DNA of 64,000 nucleotides from Haloarcula limicola (lineage in GTDB: Archaea > Halobacteriota > Halobacteria > Halobacteriales > Haloarculaceae), in assembly GCF_010119205.1 (NCBI RefSeq), contig NZ_WRXM01000001.1:682001-746000 (forward strand), given 5' to 3'. The notes beneath the pieces were generated by a model. That model was not told the origin of the DNA and did no database searches. It was given only the letters and a program-made list of their open reading frames with translations. The position numbers and the translations under genes were made by a program. Shown here piece by piece: positions 14,711-23,834 of the stretch (positions are counted from its first letter, which is position 1; each line of letters opens with the position of its first letter).

Positions 14711-16504
14711 CTACGGCAAGAGCAGTAGGGCCAGCGTAACGAACAGGGCGAGGACGAGGATGCTGAGGCCGATCCCCGCTCTGAGCGGGTGGTTACGCCC
14801 GTCGCTATCGTTCGTGACGATGCGCTCGTAGAGCGCGTCGGGGTTGGCGACGGCGCTGGTGAACGAGCCGGCGGCGTTCACCGCGATCCGGTCGACGGCG
14901 GCGTACAGCTCGGTGACGCCGACGACGAGGCTCCGCATCCCGTAGAACACCGCCGGGTTGTACAGCGAGTCGACGTCGGGGACCCGGCCGAGCTTCGAGA
15001 GGGGTTTCTTCGTCACCGCGAAGCCGATCAGGCCGAGGACGGCGAGGACGACCCCCTCGACGACGTGGGGGACGGTGTAGGTGTGATAGACGTGCGAGAC
15101 GACGCTGCCGTCGGTCACGTCGAAGGGCAGGATGGCGAACAGCGCGCTATCGAAGACGCCGTAGGCGATACACAGCGCGGCGACGGTCAGCATGGCGACG
15201 CTCTGGAGGCGGTTGGCGTCGGGGACGCTCCCGTCGTACTCGCCGTGGAAGAAGGCGTAGTAGCCGAACTTGATGAACGACATGAACGTGCCGATACCAC
15301 CGAGGAGGAGCAGCCATTCGAGCGTGTAGAACTCGCCGATGGGCAGCGGCCCCTTCGAGAAGCTGTAGTGGCTCGCCGAGATGACGATGCCCTTGCTGAC
15401 GAAGCCGTTGAAGCCGGGGAACCCGGCGATCGACAGCGCGGCGACGGTGAACGCCCCCGCGGTGAGGGGCATCTCCCGCCAGAGGCCGCCGAGTTTCTTC
15501 AGGCTCTCCTCGCCGGTGCGGTAGACGACGACGCCGGCGGTCATGAACAGCAGGCCCTTGTAGAGGATGTGGTTGAAGACGTGGGCGAACGCGCCGGCCT
15601 GTGCCAGCGCGCCGCCGATGCCGACGCCGGCGATCATGTAGCCGACCTGCGACTGGATGTGATAGGAGAGCAGGCGGCGCATGTCGTTCTGGAACAGCGC
15701 GAACGTCGCGCCGAAGACGGCCATCCCGCCGCCCATGTACGCGATGGCGACGTGGCCCTCGGGGAACGCCCGGTACATGCCGTAGACGCCGGTCTTCGTG
15801 GTGAACACGCAGAGGAAGACGCTGGCGGCGACGTGCGGGCGCGGGTAGGTGTCGGGCAGCCACGCGTGCAGGCCGATGAAGCCGACGTTGACGCCGATGC
15901 CGACGGCGGCCAGCGCCGCGGGCAGACCGGCCGCGATACCCGCGGTCTCCGGCCCGCCGGGCACCGACGCGAAGAGGAACGTCCCCTTGGCCACGTAGGT
16001 CTGGAGGATGGCGGCCATCAGGAGCGTCCCGCCGATGCCGTGGAAGAGCGCGTAGCGGAAGCCCGCTCGAACCGCCTTGCCGCCGTAGTACCACACCAGC
16101 AGCGTGCTGGTGACGGCCATCAGCTCCCAGAAGAACAGCAGCGTGAGCCAGTCGCCGGCGAAGACGGCTCCGAAGCTCGTCGCCACGTACGAGAGGGCGA
16201 AGCCGGTCTGGACGCCGTCGGCGTCGCTGGCGTAGGAGTACAGCACGGCGACGGCGGCGATGAGGCCGAAGACGAGCCCCATCAGCCGCGAGAAGTCGTC
16301 GACGTTGAACAGGACGGCGTCGAACCCGAGGAACGTCGTCTGCAGGTGCGCGCCGTCGGGGACGACCCACACCCACGCCGTCGCCAGCGCGGACGCGAGC
16401 ACGCCGAGCGCGTGTCCGCTCCGGCGAGGCAGCAGCGCGACGAGTATCGCCACCGGGAGCAGGAGCGCCACCGGCGGAATCGCCGTCAGGAACGGACTCG
16501 CCAT
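14711..16504 (-). CDS. Mrp/Mbh-type antiporter membrane subunit (MnhD-like, third copy)
   Basis: 597 aa from the ATG at 16504. An in-frame extension reaches 16669 but is antisense-shadow-like and would overlap deeply with the preceding gene. About 14-16 helices. It has the proton-channel glutamate of the NuoL/M/N family (LFFWELMAVTS), the broken-helix lysine (FTTKTG) and LHAWLPDTYPRPH. It is the last gene of a nine-gene operon encoding a multisubunit cation:proton antiporter, overlapping the stop of the previous gene by one base (ATGA). Confidence 0.85.
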   Translation of the reverse strand: MASPFLTAIPPVALLLPVAILVALLPRRSGHALGVLASALATAWVWVVPDGAHLQTTFLGFDAVLFNVDDFSRLMGLVFGLIAAVAVLYSYASDADGVQTGFALSYVATSFGAVFAGDWLTLLFFWELMAVTSTLLVWYYGGKAVRAGFRYALFHGIGGTLLMAAILQTYVAKGTFLFASVPGGPETAGIAAGLPAALAAVGIGVNVGFIGLHAWLPDTYPRPHVAASVFLCVFTTKTGVYGMYRAFPEGHVAIAYMGGGMAVFGATFALFQNDMRRLLSYHIQSQVGYMIAGVGIGGALAQAGAFAHVFNHILYKGLLFMTAGVVVYRTGEESLKKLGGLWREMPLTAGAFTVAALSIAGFPGFNGFVSKGIVISASHYSFSKGPLPIGEFYTLEWLLLLGGIGTFMSFIKFGYYAFFHGEYDGSVPDANRLQSVAMLTVAALCIAYGVFDSALFAILPFDVTDGSVVSHVYHTYTVPHVVEGVVLAVLGLIGFAVTKKPLSKLGRVPDVDSLYNPAVFYGMRSLVVGVTELYAAVDRIAVNAAGSFTSAVANPDALYERIVTNDSDGRNHPLRAGIGLSILVLALFVTLALLLLP

Positions 16505-18216
16505 CAGAGCGTCACCCCCGGGAGGTTCCCGACGACTTCGGTCACGATCCGCAGGAAGACGACGCCGTTCGGGACGATCCCCAACAGCAGCGAGAGGGTC
16601 GCGGCCGTCAGGATCGGCCCGAGCATGAACCACGTGCTCTCGCCGCCGACCCAGTTGCGCTGCTCCCACCCGGTCGCCGGCGGGCCGCCGTAGTGGTCTT
16701 CCGCTTCGTGTCGCTTCCCGAGGTGGTCGACGTGTTCCGGTCTCGGCGCTTCCCCGTCTTCGTCTTCTTCGTCACCCCGCGCGTGGCGTGAGTCGACCGT
16801 CTCGGCGTCGCCGCCGTCCGGCTGAAGCGCGTATCGGCCGCCGATCGGTTCCTCGACGAGCGGCTTCTCGTCGTGTGCCTCGGGCGATTCGAAGAACGCC
16901 TGATAGACGATGGGCCAGAAGTACGCGATGTTGAGCACGCCCGAGACCAGCAGCGCGCCGGCGAAGACCCAGCCCCCGCTCTCCAAGTTCAGCGCGCCGA
17001 TGACGAGGTACCACTTGCTGACGAACCCCGCCACGAGCGGGATGCCGGCCATCCCGGCGGCCGCGACGCCGAAGGCGGTCATCGTCAGCGGCATCCGCTT
17101 GCCGATCCCGGCCATGTCGCTGATGTCGTCGGTGTGGGTCTCGACGTGGATCGCGCCGGCACAGAAGAACAGCGTGAGCTTCATGAACGCGTGGGCGGGG
17201 ATGTGGAGCAACCCGCCGACGAGGGCGTCGCCCTCCAGGAGCGCCAAACCGAGGACGATGTACGAGAGCTGGCTGATGGTCGAGTACGCCAGCCGGCGCT
17301 TGAGGTTGTCCTGCCTGAGCGCGATGACGCTCGCGGTCAGGAGCGTGAACGCGGCGACGGCCGCCAGCGGGAGGTTGACCCCGAGGTCGCGCATCACGTC
17401 CGGACCGTAGACGTCTAAGACGACGCGAGCGAGGCCGAAGATGCCGCTCTTGACGACGGCGACGGCGTGGAGCAGGCCGGAGACCGGCGTCGGCGCGACC
17501 ATCGCATCGGGCAGCCAGGAGTGGACTGGCATCAGCGCCGCCTTCACGCCGAACCCCGCGGCGAGCAACGCGAACGCGGCGCGAGCGAGCACCGGATCGG
17601 CCGTCGCCAGCGCCTCGATGCCGCCGGGCGCGAACGCCGTCGTCCCCGTCAGGAAGAAGACCAGCGCGCTGCCGCCCAGCACTGCGACGCCGCCGCCGAA
17701 GGTGTACGCGAGGTACTTCCGGCCGGCGGCGCGGGCCTCGTCGGTCTCGTCGTGGGTCACCAGCGGGTACGTCGAGACCGTCAGCAGTTCGTAGAACAGG
17801 AACAGCGTGAGCAAGTTGGCGGCGAAGGCGACGCCGACGGCGGAGGCGAGACTCGCCGCGAAGGAGGCGAAGTACCGCGTCTGGGCGTGTTCGTCCAGCC
17901 CGCGCATGTACCCGATGCTGTAGAAGCTCGTCACGATCCACAGCAGGCTGGCGAGCAGGGCGAAGAGGATGCCCAGCGCGTCGGCTTCGAGCGCGAAGGT
18001 GAGACCGTTGCCGAACTCGCCCAGCGCGACGCGGAACTCGTCGCCGCCGAGGACGGCGGGGACCATGCTGGCGACGATCGCGAACTTCGCCAGGGCGACG
18101 GTGAGCGTCACGCCCTCGCGGACGTCGGGCCGCGATTTCAGGCCGAGAATCACCGGGATGGCGACGGCCGAGACGAGCACGGCGAACAGCGGTCGGAGTG
18201 AGGCGACTTCGGTCAT
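16504..18216 (-). CDS. Mrp/Mbh-type antiporter membrane subunit (MnhD/NuoL-like, second copy)
   Basis: 570 aa from the ATG at 18216. The open frame continues to 19560 only as an antisense-like extension through the preceding gene. NuoL/M/N motifs are intact: LFYELLTVSTYP, GFGVKAALMPVHSWLPDAM and AVAVVKSG. Before the last helix there is a hydrophilic insertion of roughly 85 residues (from about PEAHDEKPL to ATGWEQRNW) rich in D, E, R and H, which is not usual for the family. It starts two bases after the stop of the preceding subunit. Confidence 0.85.
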   Translation of the reverse strand: MTEVASLRPLFAVLVSAVAIPVILGLKSRPDVREGVTLTVALAKFAIVASMVPAVLGGDEFRVALGEFGNGLTFALEADALGILFALLASLLWIVTSFYSIGYMRGLDEHAQTRYFASFAASLASAVGVAFAANLLTLFLFYELLTVSTYPLVTHDETDEARAAGRKYLAYTFGGGVAVLGGSALVFFLTGTTAFAPGGIEALATADPVLARAAFALLAAGFGVKAALMPVHSWLPDAMVAPTPVSGLLHAVAVVKSGIFGLARVVLDVYGPDVMRDLGVNLPLAAVAAFTLLTASVIALRQDNLKRRLAYSTISQLSYIVLGLALLEGDALVGGLLHIPAHAFMKLTLFFCAGAIHVETHTDDISDMAGIGKRMPLTMTAFGVAAAGMAGIPLVAGFVSKWYLVIGALNLESGGWVFAGALLVSGVLNIAYFWPIVYQAFFESPEAHDEKPLVEEPIGGRYALQPDGGDAETVDSRHARGDEEDEDGEAPRPEHVDHLGKRHEAEDHYGGPPATGWEQRNWVGGESTWFMLGPILTAATLSLLLGIVPNGVVFLRIVTEVVGNLPGVTL

Positions 18217-18218
18217 CG

Positions 18219-19700
18219 TTAGAGTAGTGGTGGGAGCGTCTCGTTCAGGAGGCTGTCCAGTACCGGCACGCCGGCGATGAGCGCGATCGAGAGGACGGCG
18301 GCGGTGACGACGACGGCCACCATCCCCGTCGAGACGCTCTCGCCGCCGTCGGCGACGGCCGCTTCCTCGCCCTCGCGGATGGTCGGTTCGGCGAAGTAGA
18401 GCCGTTCGACCAGTCGCGCGAAGTACGCGAGCGTCAGGAGCGTGCTCGCGAGCAACACGACGACGACCGGCCAGAGGCCCGACTCGACGGCACCGACGAC
18501 GATGTACCACTTGCCGAAGAAGCCGACGGCGGGCGGGACGCCGACCATCGCCAGCGCCAGCACGGCGAAGGAGCCGGCGGCCAGCGGCGACCGAGCGCCC
18601 ATCCCGGCGTAGCTCCTGACCGAGCGCGCGCCCGTCTCCCGCTCGATGACGCCGGTGGCGGCGAACAGGCCGCCCTTCATGATCGCGTGCCCGACGAGGT
18701 GGATCGTCGCGCCGACGACCGCGACGGGCGTGGCGATGGTGAAGCCGGCGACGACGAGACCGAACTGGGACACGGAGGAGTACGCGAGCATCCGCTGGAC
18801 GTTGCTCTGAGAGACCGCCAGCGCGCTGCCGGCGATGATACTCACGCTCGCCAGCCCCAACAGCGCCCAGCGAGCGGCCGGGACCGCGGTGAGGAAGTCG
18901 ACGGTGAACACCGAGAACAGCAGGCGGGCGAGCGCGTACGCCGACACCGTCGAGACCAGCGCCGAGATGAACGCGCTCACCGTGTCGGGCGCGTTCGCGT
19001 AGGCGTCGGGCTGCCACGTGTGCAGCGGGAACAGCGCCACCTTCACCGTCAGGCCGCCGACCATCAGGCCGAAGGCGGTCAGCACGAGCGTCGAGTCGTA
19101 GCCGAGCGTCGAGCCGAGCTTGCCGGCGAGGTCGGCCATGTTCAGCGTCCCCGTTCCCGCCAGGAGATAGCCGACGCCGAGCAGGTACAGCGACGCGCCG
19201 ACCGTCCCGATGATGAGGTACTTGAGCGCGGCGACGGCCGAACTCGCCTCGCGGCCGCTGGCGACGAGCCCGTAGGCGGCCAGTCCCGTGATCTCGAGGA
19301 AGACGTAGAGGTTGAACACGTCGCCCGTGACGCTCATCCCCGTCAGCCCGGTGACGAGCAGGAGGTACATACTGAAGAACGTGTTCGAGCGCGGTCCCGC
19401 GCGGCGCGCGTACGCGAGCAGGCCGAGGGCGACGACGCTCACGAGCAGGGCGACCGTCGCCGAGAGCCCGTCGACGACGAGTTCGATGCCGTAGGGCGCG
19501 GCGTAGCCGCCGACGGCGTACTCGATGGTTCCGGCGTCCCAGACGGCCCACCACAGCCACCCAGCGAGAGGCGCGTGGACCAGCATCGTCGCGGTCGCGA
19601 TCGGCCAGCCGGCGCGGTCGGTGAACAGTCCGGCTACCAGCGGCACCGAGCCGCCGACGATGGGCAGGACGACCAACAGAACGGGGAGGTGCTCAATCAT
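18219..19700 (-). CDS. mnhD: Mrp-type antiporter subunit D
   Basis: 493 aa, about 14 helices, length and pattern of MnhD/MrpD. The channel glutamate is in YVFLEITGLAAYG and the lysine in LTVKVALFPLHTWQPDAYANAP. Its start overlaps the end of mnhC by eight bases. It should form one of three ion-translocating modules in this complex. Confidence 0.88.
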   Translation of the reverse strand: MIEHLPVLLVVLPIVGGSVPLVAGLFTDRAGWPIATATMLVHAPLAGWLWWAVWDAGTIEYAVGGYAAPYGIELVVDGLSATVALLVSVVALGLLAYARRAGPRSNTFFSMYLLLVTGLTGMSVTGDVFNLYVFLEITGLAAYGLVASGREASSAVAALKYLIIGTVGASLYLLGVGYLLAGTGTLNMADLAGKLGSTLGYDSTLVLTAFGLMVGGLTVKVALFPLHTWQPDAYANAPDTVSAFISALVSTVSAYALARLLFSVFTVDFLTAVPAARWALLGLASVSIIAGSALAVSQSNVQRMLAYSSVSQFGLVVAGFTIATPVAVVGATIHLVGHAIMKGGLFAATGVIERETGARSVRSYAGMGARSPLAAGSFAVLALAMVGVPPAVGFFGKWYIVVGAVESGLWPVVVVLLASTLLTLAYFARLVERLYFAEPTIREGEEAAVADGGESVSTGMVAVVVTAAVLSIALIAGVPVLDSLLNETLPPLL

Positions 19701-20070
19701 AGTAGAGTTGCTCCAGCGTCTCTTCGTCTAGCGTGCCGTACTCCGAGTAGATGCGGACGATGAGCGCGAGCGCCACCGCCGTGAGGCTCACCCCGACGAC
19801 GATGGCCGTCAGGATGAGGACGTGCGGGAGCGGGCTGACGTACGGGCCGCCCCCCTCCGTGATGATCGGCGGGTTCCCACCCGACCGGTAGGCCAGCGTG
19901 ATGAAGAACAGGAAGATGCCCGTCTGGAAGACGTTCATCCCGATGACCTTCTTCACGAGGTTCGGGGAGTCGACGAGCATGTACAGCCCGATGCCGAGCA
20001 GGACGACGACGGCGTAGTAGTTGTAGTGCGTCGTCAACAGGTCGAGTTGGAGCGGGAGCGTCGCGTTCAT
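19693..20070 (-). CDS. mnhC: Mrp-type antiporter subunit C (NuoK-like)
   Basis: 125 aa from the ATG at 20070, overlapping the mnhB stop by four bases. Three helices; NLVKKVIGMNVFQTGIFLF and SPLPHVLILTAIVVG are the conserved NuoK/MnhC segments. The open frame extends upstream to 20334 but only as a shadow of mnhB. Confidence 0.9.
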   Translation of the reverse strand: MNATLPLQLDLLTTHYNYYAVVVLLGIGLYMLVDSPNLVKKVIGMNVFQTGIFLFFITLAYRSGGNPPIITEGGGPYVSPLPHVLILTAIVVGVSLTAVALALIVRIYSEYGTLDEETLEQLYYD

Positions 20071-20543
20071 GCTGTCTCCTCCGATTGGTCGTCGACGGCG
20101 TGGGCGAACCCGGCGGCCAGCAGGAAGAACAGGCCGATGACGACGCTGGCGACGACACCGCCGATGCCGAGTTCGACCAGTTCGATGCCGTACTTCGTCG
20201 CGTACTTGTACAGGAAGTGGTACTCGTCGTACTGGAGGAACCGTCCGCCAAGGGCGAGCGCGCCGAGCCCGATGGCGGCGAAGTTGAGCACGCCCCAGAC
20301 GGCCAGCCCCGCGATCACCCGCGTATCGACCCACTGTCGGGTGGATTCGATGCCGTAGGCGAAGGCGATCATCATCACGACGGAGCCGGCGACGACGCCG
20401 CCCTGGAACCCGCCGCCGGGCGTGTCCGCGCCGTGGAACATGATGAACAGCGCGAAGGTGAGGACGAACGGCGCGACGACGCGCACCGTCGTCATGATGA
20501 TGGTGCTCTCGACGTAGAGGCCGGGCTGCTCGTCGGCGCTCAT
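20067..20543 (-). CDS. mnhB: Mrp-type antiporter subunit B
   Basis: 158 aa from the ATG at 20543. It has the MnhB family core TPGGGFQGGVVAGSV and four helices. It overlaps both neighbours by four bases (ATGA). The family fits the C-terminal MnhB domain and the MbhF subunit of membrane-bound hydrogenases. Confidence 0.9.
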   Translation of the reverse strand: MSADEQPGLYVESTIIMTTVRVVAPFVLTFALFIMFHGADTPGGGFQGGVVAGSVVMMIAFAYGIESTRQWVDTRVIAGLAVWGVLNFAAIGLGALALGGRFLQYDEYHFLYKYATKYGIELVELGIGGVVASVVIGLFFLLAAGFAHAVDDQSEETA

Positions 20544-21079
20544 GCGAACACCTCCCGACGCAGGACCGACAGGCCGACGACGCCCGCGGCGAAGACCACG
20601 ACGGCCTCCCCGAGCGTGTCGAACCCGCGGTACGCGGCGAGCACCGCGGTCACGGCGTTCTTGACGTGGGTCTCCTCGTAGGCGTTCTCGATGTAGTACT
20701 GGGAGACGTCGCCGCTGACGACGGGCGCGCTCGGGTCGCCGATGGCCGGCAGCGCGGGCACCGTCGCCCCCATCACGAGGACGAAGACGCCGACCAGCAG
20801 CATCGCCCGCAGGTCGAGCGACTCGAACAGCTCGTCGGCGTCGGGCGTGACGGTGTTCGCGAGCGCCAGGAGGAACAGGATCGTCATGATGCCCGCGCCC
20901 ACCGAAGCCTCCGTCAGCCCCACGTCGGGAGCCTGTAAGATGAGCCAGAGGATGGAGACGCCGAGGCTGTAGGCGGCGAAGGACATCACCGCCGCGAGCG
21001 TGTCCCGGAGGAGCGCCGCGCCGACGGCACAGCCGACGACGAAGACGAGCAGCGCGCCTTCGAGCAGGGTCAGCGTCAT
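20540..21079 (-). CDS. DUF4040 / MbhD-MbhE-type antiporter subunit
   Basis: 179 aa from the ATG at 21079. The first 80 residues (AAVMSFAAYSLGVSILWLIL, APDVGLTEASVGAG) match DUF4040, which in other Mrp systems is the C-terminal part of MrpA and in Mbh is subunit MbhD. The rest, including an outer loop with YEETHVKN and the FDTLGEAVVVF helix, resembles MbhE. So the split subunits D and E of Mbh are fused here in one gene. It overlaps mnhG and mnhB by four bases each. Confidence 0.8.
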   Translation of the reverse strand: MTLTLLEGALLVFVVGCAVGAALLRDTLAAVMSFAAYSLGVSILWLILQAPDVGLTEASVGAGIMTILFLLALANTVTPDADELFESLDLRAMLLVGVFVLVMGATVPALPAIGDPSAPVVSGDVSQYYIENAYEETHVKNAVTAVLAAYRGFDTLGEAVVVFAAGVVGLSVLRREVFA

Positions 21080-21396
21080 CGCTCGCCCTCCCCGTCTTCG
21101 ACCGTCCACGGTTCGATACCCTGGTCCTGTGCCGCCCGCGCGATGGCGTGGGCCGCCGTCGGGTTCGTGATGAACATGAACGTGAGGAGGAAGACGGCCT
21201 TGACCGTCGAGAGGTCCGTCTGCAGGGCGAGCGCGACCGCGGCGATGGTGAGCACCGCCCCCAGCGTGTCGCTCTTCGAGGCCGCGTGTGCACGCGTGTA
21301 GATATCCGGAAGCCGGAGGATGCCGAGTGACGCGACGCCGGCGAAAAACGCCCCCAGCAGGCCGAGACCGACGATCCCCCACTCGATGGGCGTCAT
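21076..21396 (-). CDS. mnhG: Mrp-type antiporter subunit G
   Basis: 106 aa with three helices and the MnhG signature LGILRLPDIYTRAHAASKSDTLG. It overlaps mnhF by four bases. A short hydrophilic C-terminal tail (EPWTVEDGEGER) follows the last helix. Confidence 0.9.
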   Translation of the reverse strand: MTPIEWGIVGLGLLGAFFAGVASLGILRLPDIYTRAHAASKSDTLGAVLTIAAVALALQTDLSTVKAVFLLTFMFITNPTAAHAIARAAQDQGIEPWTVEDGEGER

Positions 21397-21668
21397 AGCA
21401 CACCCCCGTGTTCGACGTTGAACTTCGAGAACGCGATCGAGAGCAGGAAGTTCAGCAGGGCGTAGACCAGCGCCACGTCGAGGAAGACCGGTTCGTCGAA
21501 CGCCGCCGAGACCAGCGCGATGGCGATGACGGTGTTGGTCCCCATGACGTTGACCGCGATGACCCGGTCGTGGATCGTCGGGCCGACGTAGACGCGGTAC
21601 AGCGCCACGACGGCGAAGATGACGAACGCCGCGGCGATGGCCAGCAGCGCCTGTTCGAACTCAACCAT
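21393..21668 (-). CDS. mnhF: Mrp-type antiporter subunit F
   Basis: 91 aa with three helices and the MnhF core RVYVGPTIHDRVIAVNVMGT. It overlaps the preceding subunit E by eight bases and mnhG by four. Confidence 0.9.
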   Translation of the reverse strand: MVEFEQALLAIAAAFVIFAVVALYRVYVGPTIHDRVIAVNVMGTNTVIAIALVSAAFDEPVFLDVALVYALLNFLLSIAFSKFNVEHGGVL

Positions 21669-22707
21669 CCTGTCCCTCCCCGTCGTCGCCGCGCTCGCGG
21701 GGCGACGCGATGGCGGCCGCCTCGCGGCCGTAGAAGACGAACCTGACCGCGCGTTCGAGACCGCCCTCGAAGAGGTCCTCGCGGGAGCCGGCGGTCAGCG
21801 AGTGGATGTCGAACGCCCGGTCGGTGACGCTGATCGTCAGCGTGCCGGGCGTGAGCGTGATGCTGTTCGCGAGCGTCGTCACCGGTGCGTCGCCCCAGAC
21901 CGCCGCCTGCAGTTGGACGACCTTCGGGTCGATGGGCAGGCTCGGGTGGAGGACGACGTACGCGATCTGGAGGTTGGCGACCGCGATCTCCTTCAGCAGA
22001 TAGGGCGCGTAGACGAGCATCCGGAGGAGTTGCCGGCCGACCCGACGCAGGGAGGGTTGCTCGCTGAACGCGACCGGCGCGAGCAACACCGCGACGAGTC
22101 CGGCGGTGAAGGCACCGGTCGCGAAGTCGAGCGGCTTCCACGAGGAGAGCAGCATGTAGAAGAGATACGACGCGCCGAAGACGGTGAGGTACTTCGGGAG
22201 CGACGCCGCCCGGGCGAGGACGGTCCGCTGCGCGCGGCGCTCGACCGGGGCCTCTTCCACCTCCGCGTCGCCGCGGGCGAGTTCCCTCTCCAGCGGGCGC
22301 AGCATCGGCGTCGAACCGCCGGGGCTGTACTCTGGGTCGAGGACGATGCGACCGATCCCGTGTTCGTCGGCGTGAGCGAGGATCGCGTCCGCGTAGTCGC
22401 CGGGGCTGAACAGGTAGCGGTCGGCACCGAGGACGGCCGTCTCGACGGTGACCGCTTCGGGGATTCCGTCGCCGAAGTCCTCTTCGACCCACACTTCGAC
22501 GCGTTCGAGCAGTTCCGCCGCTTCGCCGAGTTCCTCGGGGGCGTCCGGGTCGACCGAACGGGTGCTGGCGATTGCGACGAAGTGTAATTCGACCGGGCCG
22601 TCGGTGACCGCCGACCGGGCCTCGTCGACGACGTACGCGACGGTGTTTCGCATCGTCACGGAGTCGTCGACCGGGACCAGCAGACGGCGGGCGTCGGATG
22701 TAGTCAC
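21661..22707 (-). CDS. mnhE: Mrp-type antiporter subunit E with N-terminal universal stress domain
   Basis: 348 aa, about twice the usual MnhE length. Residues 1-150 form a UspA-like domain (RRLLVPVDDSVTMRNTVAYVVDEA, with IVLDPEYSPGGSTPML at the site where nucleotide-binding Usp proteins have GxxG-S). Residues 170-330 are MnhE, with helices, PYLLKEIAVANLQIAYVVL and NSITLTPGTLTI. It is the first gene of the operon. The Usp domain may sense nucleotide or stress state and adjust the antiporter; that is inference. This fusion recurs in haloarchaea as far as I recall. Confidence 0.87.
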   Translation of the reverse strand: MTTSDARRLLVPVDDSVTMRNTVAYVVDEARSAVTDGPVELHFVAIASTRSVDPDAPEELGEAAELLERVEVWVEEDFGDGIPEAVTVETAVLGADRYLFSPGDYADAILAHADEHGIGRIVLDPEYSPGGSTPMLRPLERELARGDAEVEEAPVERRAQRTVLARAASLPKYLTVFGASYLFYMLLSSWKPLDFATGAFTAGLVAVLLAPVAFSEQPSLRRVGRQLLRMLVYAPYLLKEIAVANLQIAYVVLHPSLPIDPKVVQLQAAVWGDAPVTTLANSITLTPGTLTISVTDRAFDIHSLTAGSREDLFEGGLERAVRFVFYGREAAAIASPRERGDDGEGQDG

Positions 22708-22900
22708 AGTGGTTTGGTGAGAATCCTGTCCGTGTGTTTCGCAGGCGTTACAGTCGTTGTTGTGGACGAACCGTGGAACGGAGAAAACTATTTCGCATTA
22801 CGGCAGTAGATAGCAGGGACAGGGTCGGTCGTCGCGCGGCGACGACCTCTCCGGTCGACACGCCGATTAGTCGCGCGCTCGTACCGTCCGCCCTACGACG

Positions 22901-23365
22901 ATGGATTCCCCTCAGTTCGACGAGTTCGACCACGAGACGCACATGCGCGAGGCCTTCGCGCTCGCGCGTGAAGCCGCGGCCCGCGGCGACGAGCCGTTCG
23001 GGTCGGTGCTCGTCCGCGACGACGTGGTCGTCATGTCCGACTCGAACCGAGTAGTGACGGAAGCCGACATCCGACGCCACCCCGAACTCCACCTCGCCCA
23101 CCGCGCGTGCCGGGAATACGACGCCGAAGAGCGCTCGGAGATGGTCATGTACACGAGCACCGAGCCGTGTCCGATGTGCGCCGGCGGGATGGCGACGGCG
23201 GGGTTCGGTCGCGTCGTCTACAGCGTCGACCACGAGGAGATAGCGGCGTTCACCGGTGACGAGCCGGCACCCGGCTCCGCGGAGATTCTGGAGGGAACCA
23301 CCGACGTCGTCGGCCCGGTCCTGAACGACGAGGGCCGACAGATTCACCGGGAGTTCGACTGGTGA
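22901..23365 (+). CDS. Nucleoside/nucleobase deaminase (CDA fold)
   Basis: 154 aa from the ATG at 22901. Zinc motifs of the cytidine-deaminase-like fold: HPEL near residue 67 in place of the common HAE, and TEPCPMCAGGM near residue 87. EPFGSVLVRD is the conserved beta strand near the N-terminus. It belongs to the guanine-deaminase/TadA-like group; substrate cannot be fixed. It is divergent from the Mrp operon across about 190 bases. Confidence 0.82.
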   Translation: MDSPQFDEFDHETHMREAFALAREAAARGDEPFGSVLVRDDVVVMSDSNRVVTEADIRRHPELHLAHRACREYDAEERSEMVMYTSTEPCPMCAGGMATAGFGRVVYSVDHEEIAAFTGDEPAPGSAEILEGTTDVVGPVLNDEGRQIHREFDW

Positions 23366-23385
23366 CGGCCTCCTCGCCCGCGGCG

Positions 23386-23709
23386 TCAGTATCCCTGTGA
23401 GACGAAGTGGAGCCCGACGATCCCGAACACGATCACGGAGATGAAGAGGAGGCGGGCGCTCGTCGCCGGTTCGTCGAACAGGACGATACCGAGCGCCGCG
23501 GTGCCGACGGCTCCGATCCCGGTCCAGACGGCGTACGCCGTCCCGATGGGGAGGTCCTGGACCGCTCTCGCCAGCAACACCATGCTGACGACGAGCGAGA
23601 GGACCGTGCCCGCGGTGGGTAGCGGTTTCGAGAGGCCGTCGGAGTACTCGAGACCGATCGCCCAGCCGACTTCGAACAACCCGGCGACGAAGAGGAGGAG
23701 CCAGGACAT
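23386..23709 (-). CDS. Small multidrug resistance (SMR) transporter, Gdx/SugE-like
   Basis: 107 aa, four helices. The first helix carries the essential glutamate (LFEVGWAIGLEYSDG), and the pattern with W and GLEYSDG resembles SugE/Gdx more than EmrE. Such proteins export guanidinium or quaternary amines as dimers driven by protons. WTGIGAVGTAALGI is the usual fourth-block signature. No guanidine riboswitch is visible upstream. Confidence 0.83.
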   Translation of the reverse strand: MSWLLLFVAGLFEVGWAIGLEYSDGLSKPLPTAGTVLSLVVSMVLLARAVQDLPIGTAYAVWTGIGAVGTAALGIVLFDEPATSARLLFISVIVFGIVGLHFVSQGY

Positions 23710-23834
23710 CTCGTCGCTCCTTCTCCGCTAACCGGACTATGGCTTTCGGTATCGAGTCGACGTCACCGGGCGACCCGGTATGCCGTCGAACGCCGCTAGC
23801 TCCGACCGCGACGGGCGATCCACGTCGCGATTCC

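Noticed and set aside
14789-16693. 634-codon plus-strand frame
   Set aside because: Antisense to an antiporter subunit; composition is E/D/G/R-rich with no hydrophobic core or known motif.
16504-19560. 1,018-codon minus-strand frame
   Set aside because: Only the part from 18216 downward has NuoL/MnhD features; the rest is an Arg-rich shadow of the mnhD gene in another frame.
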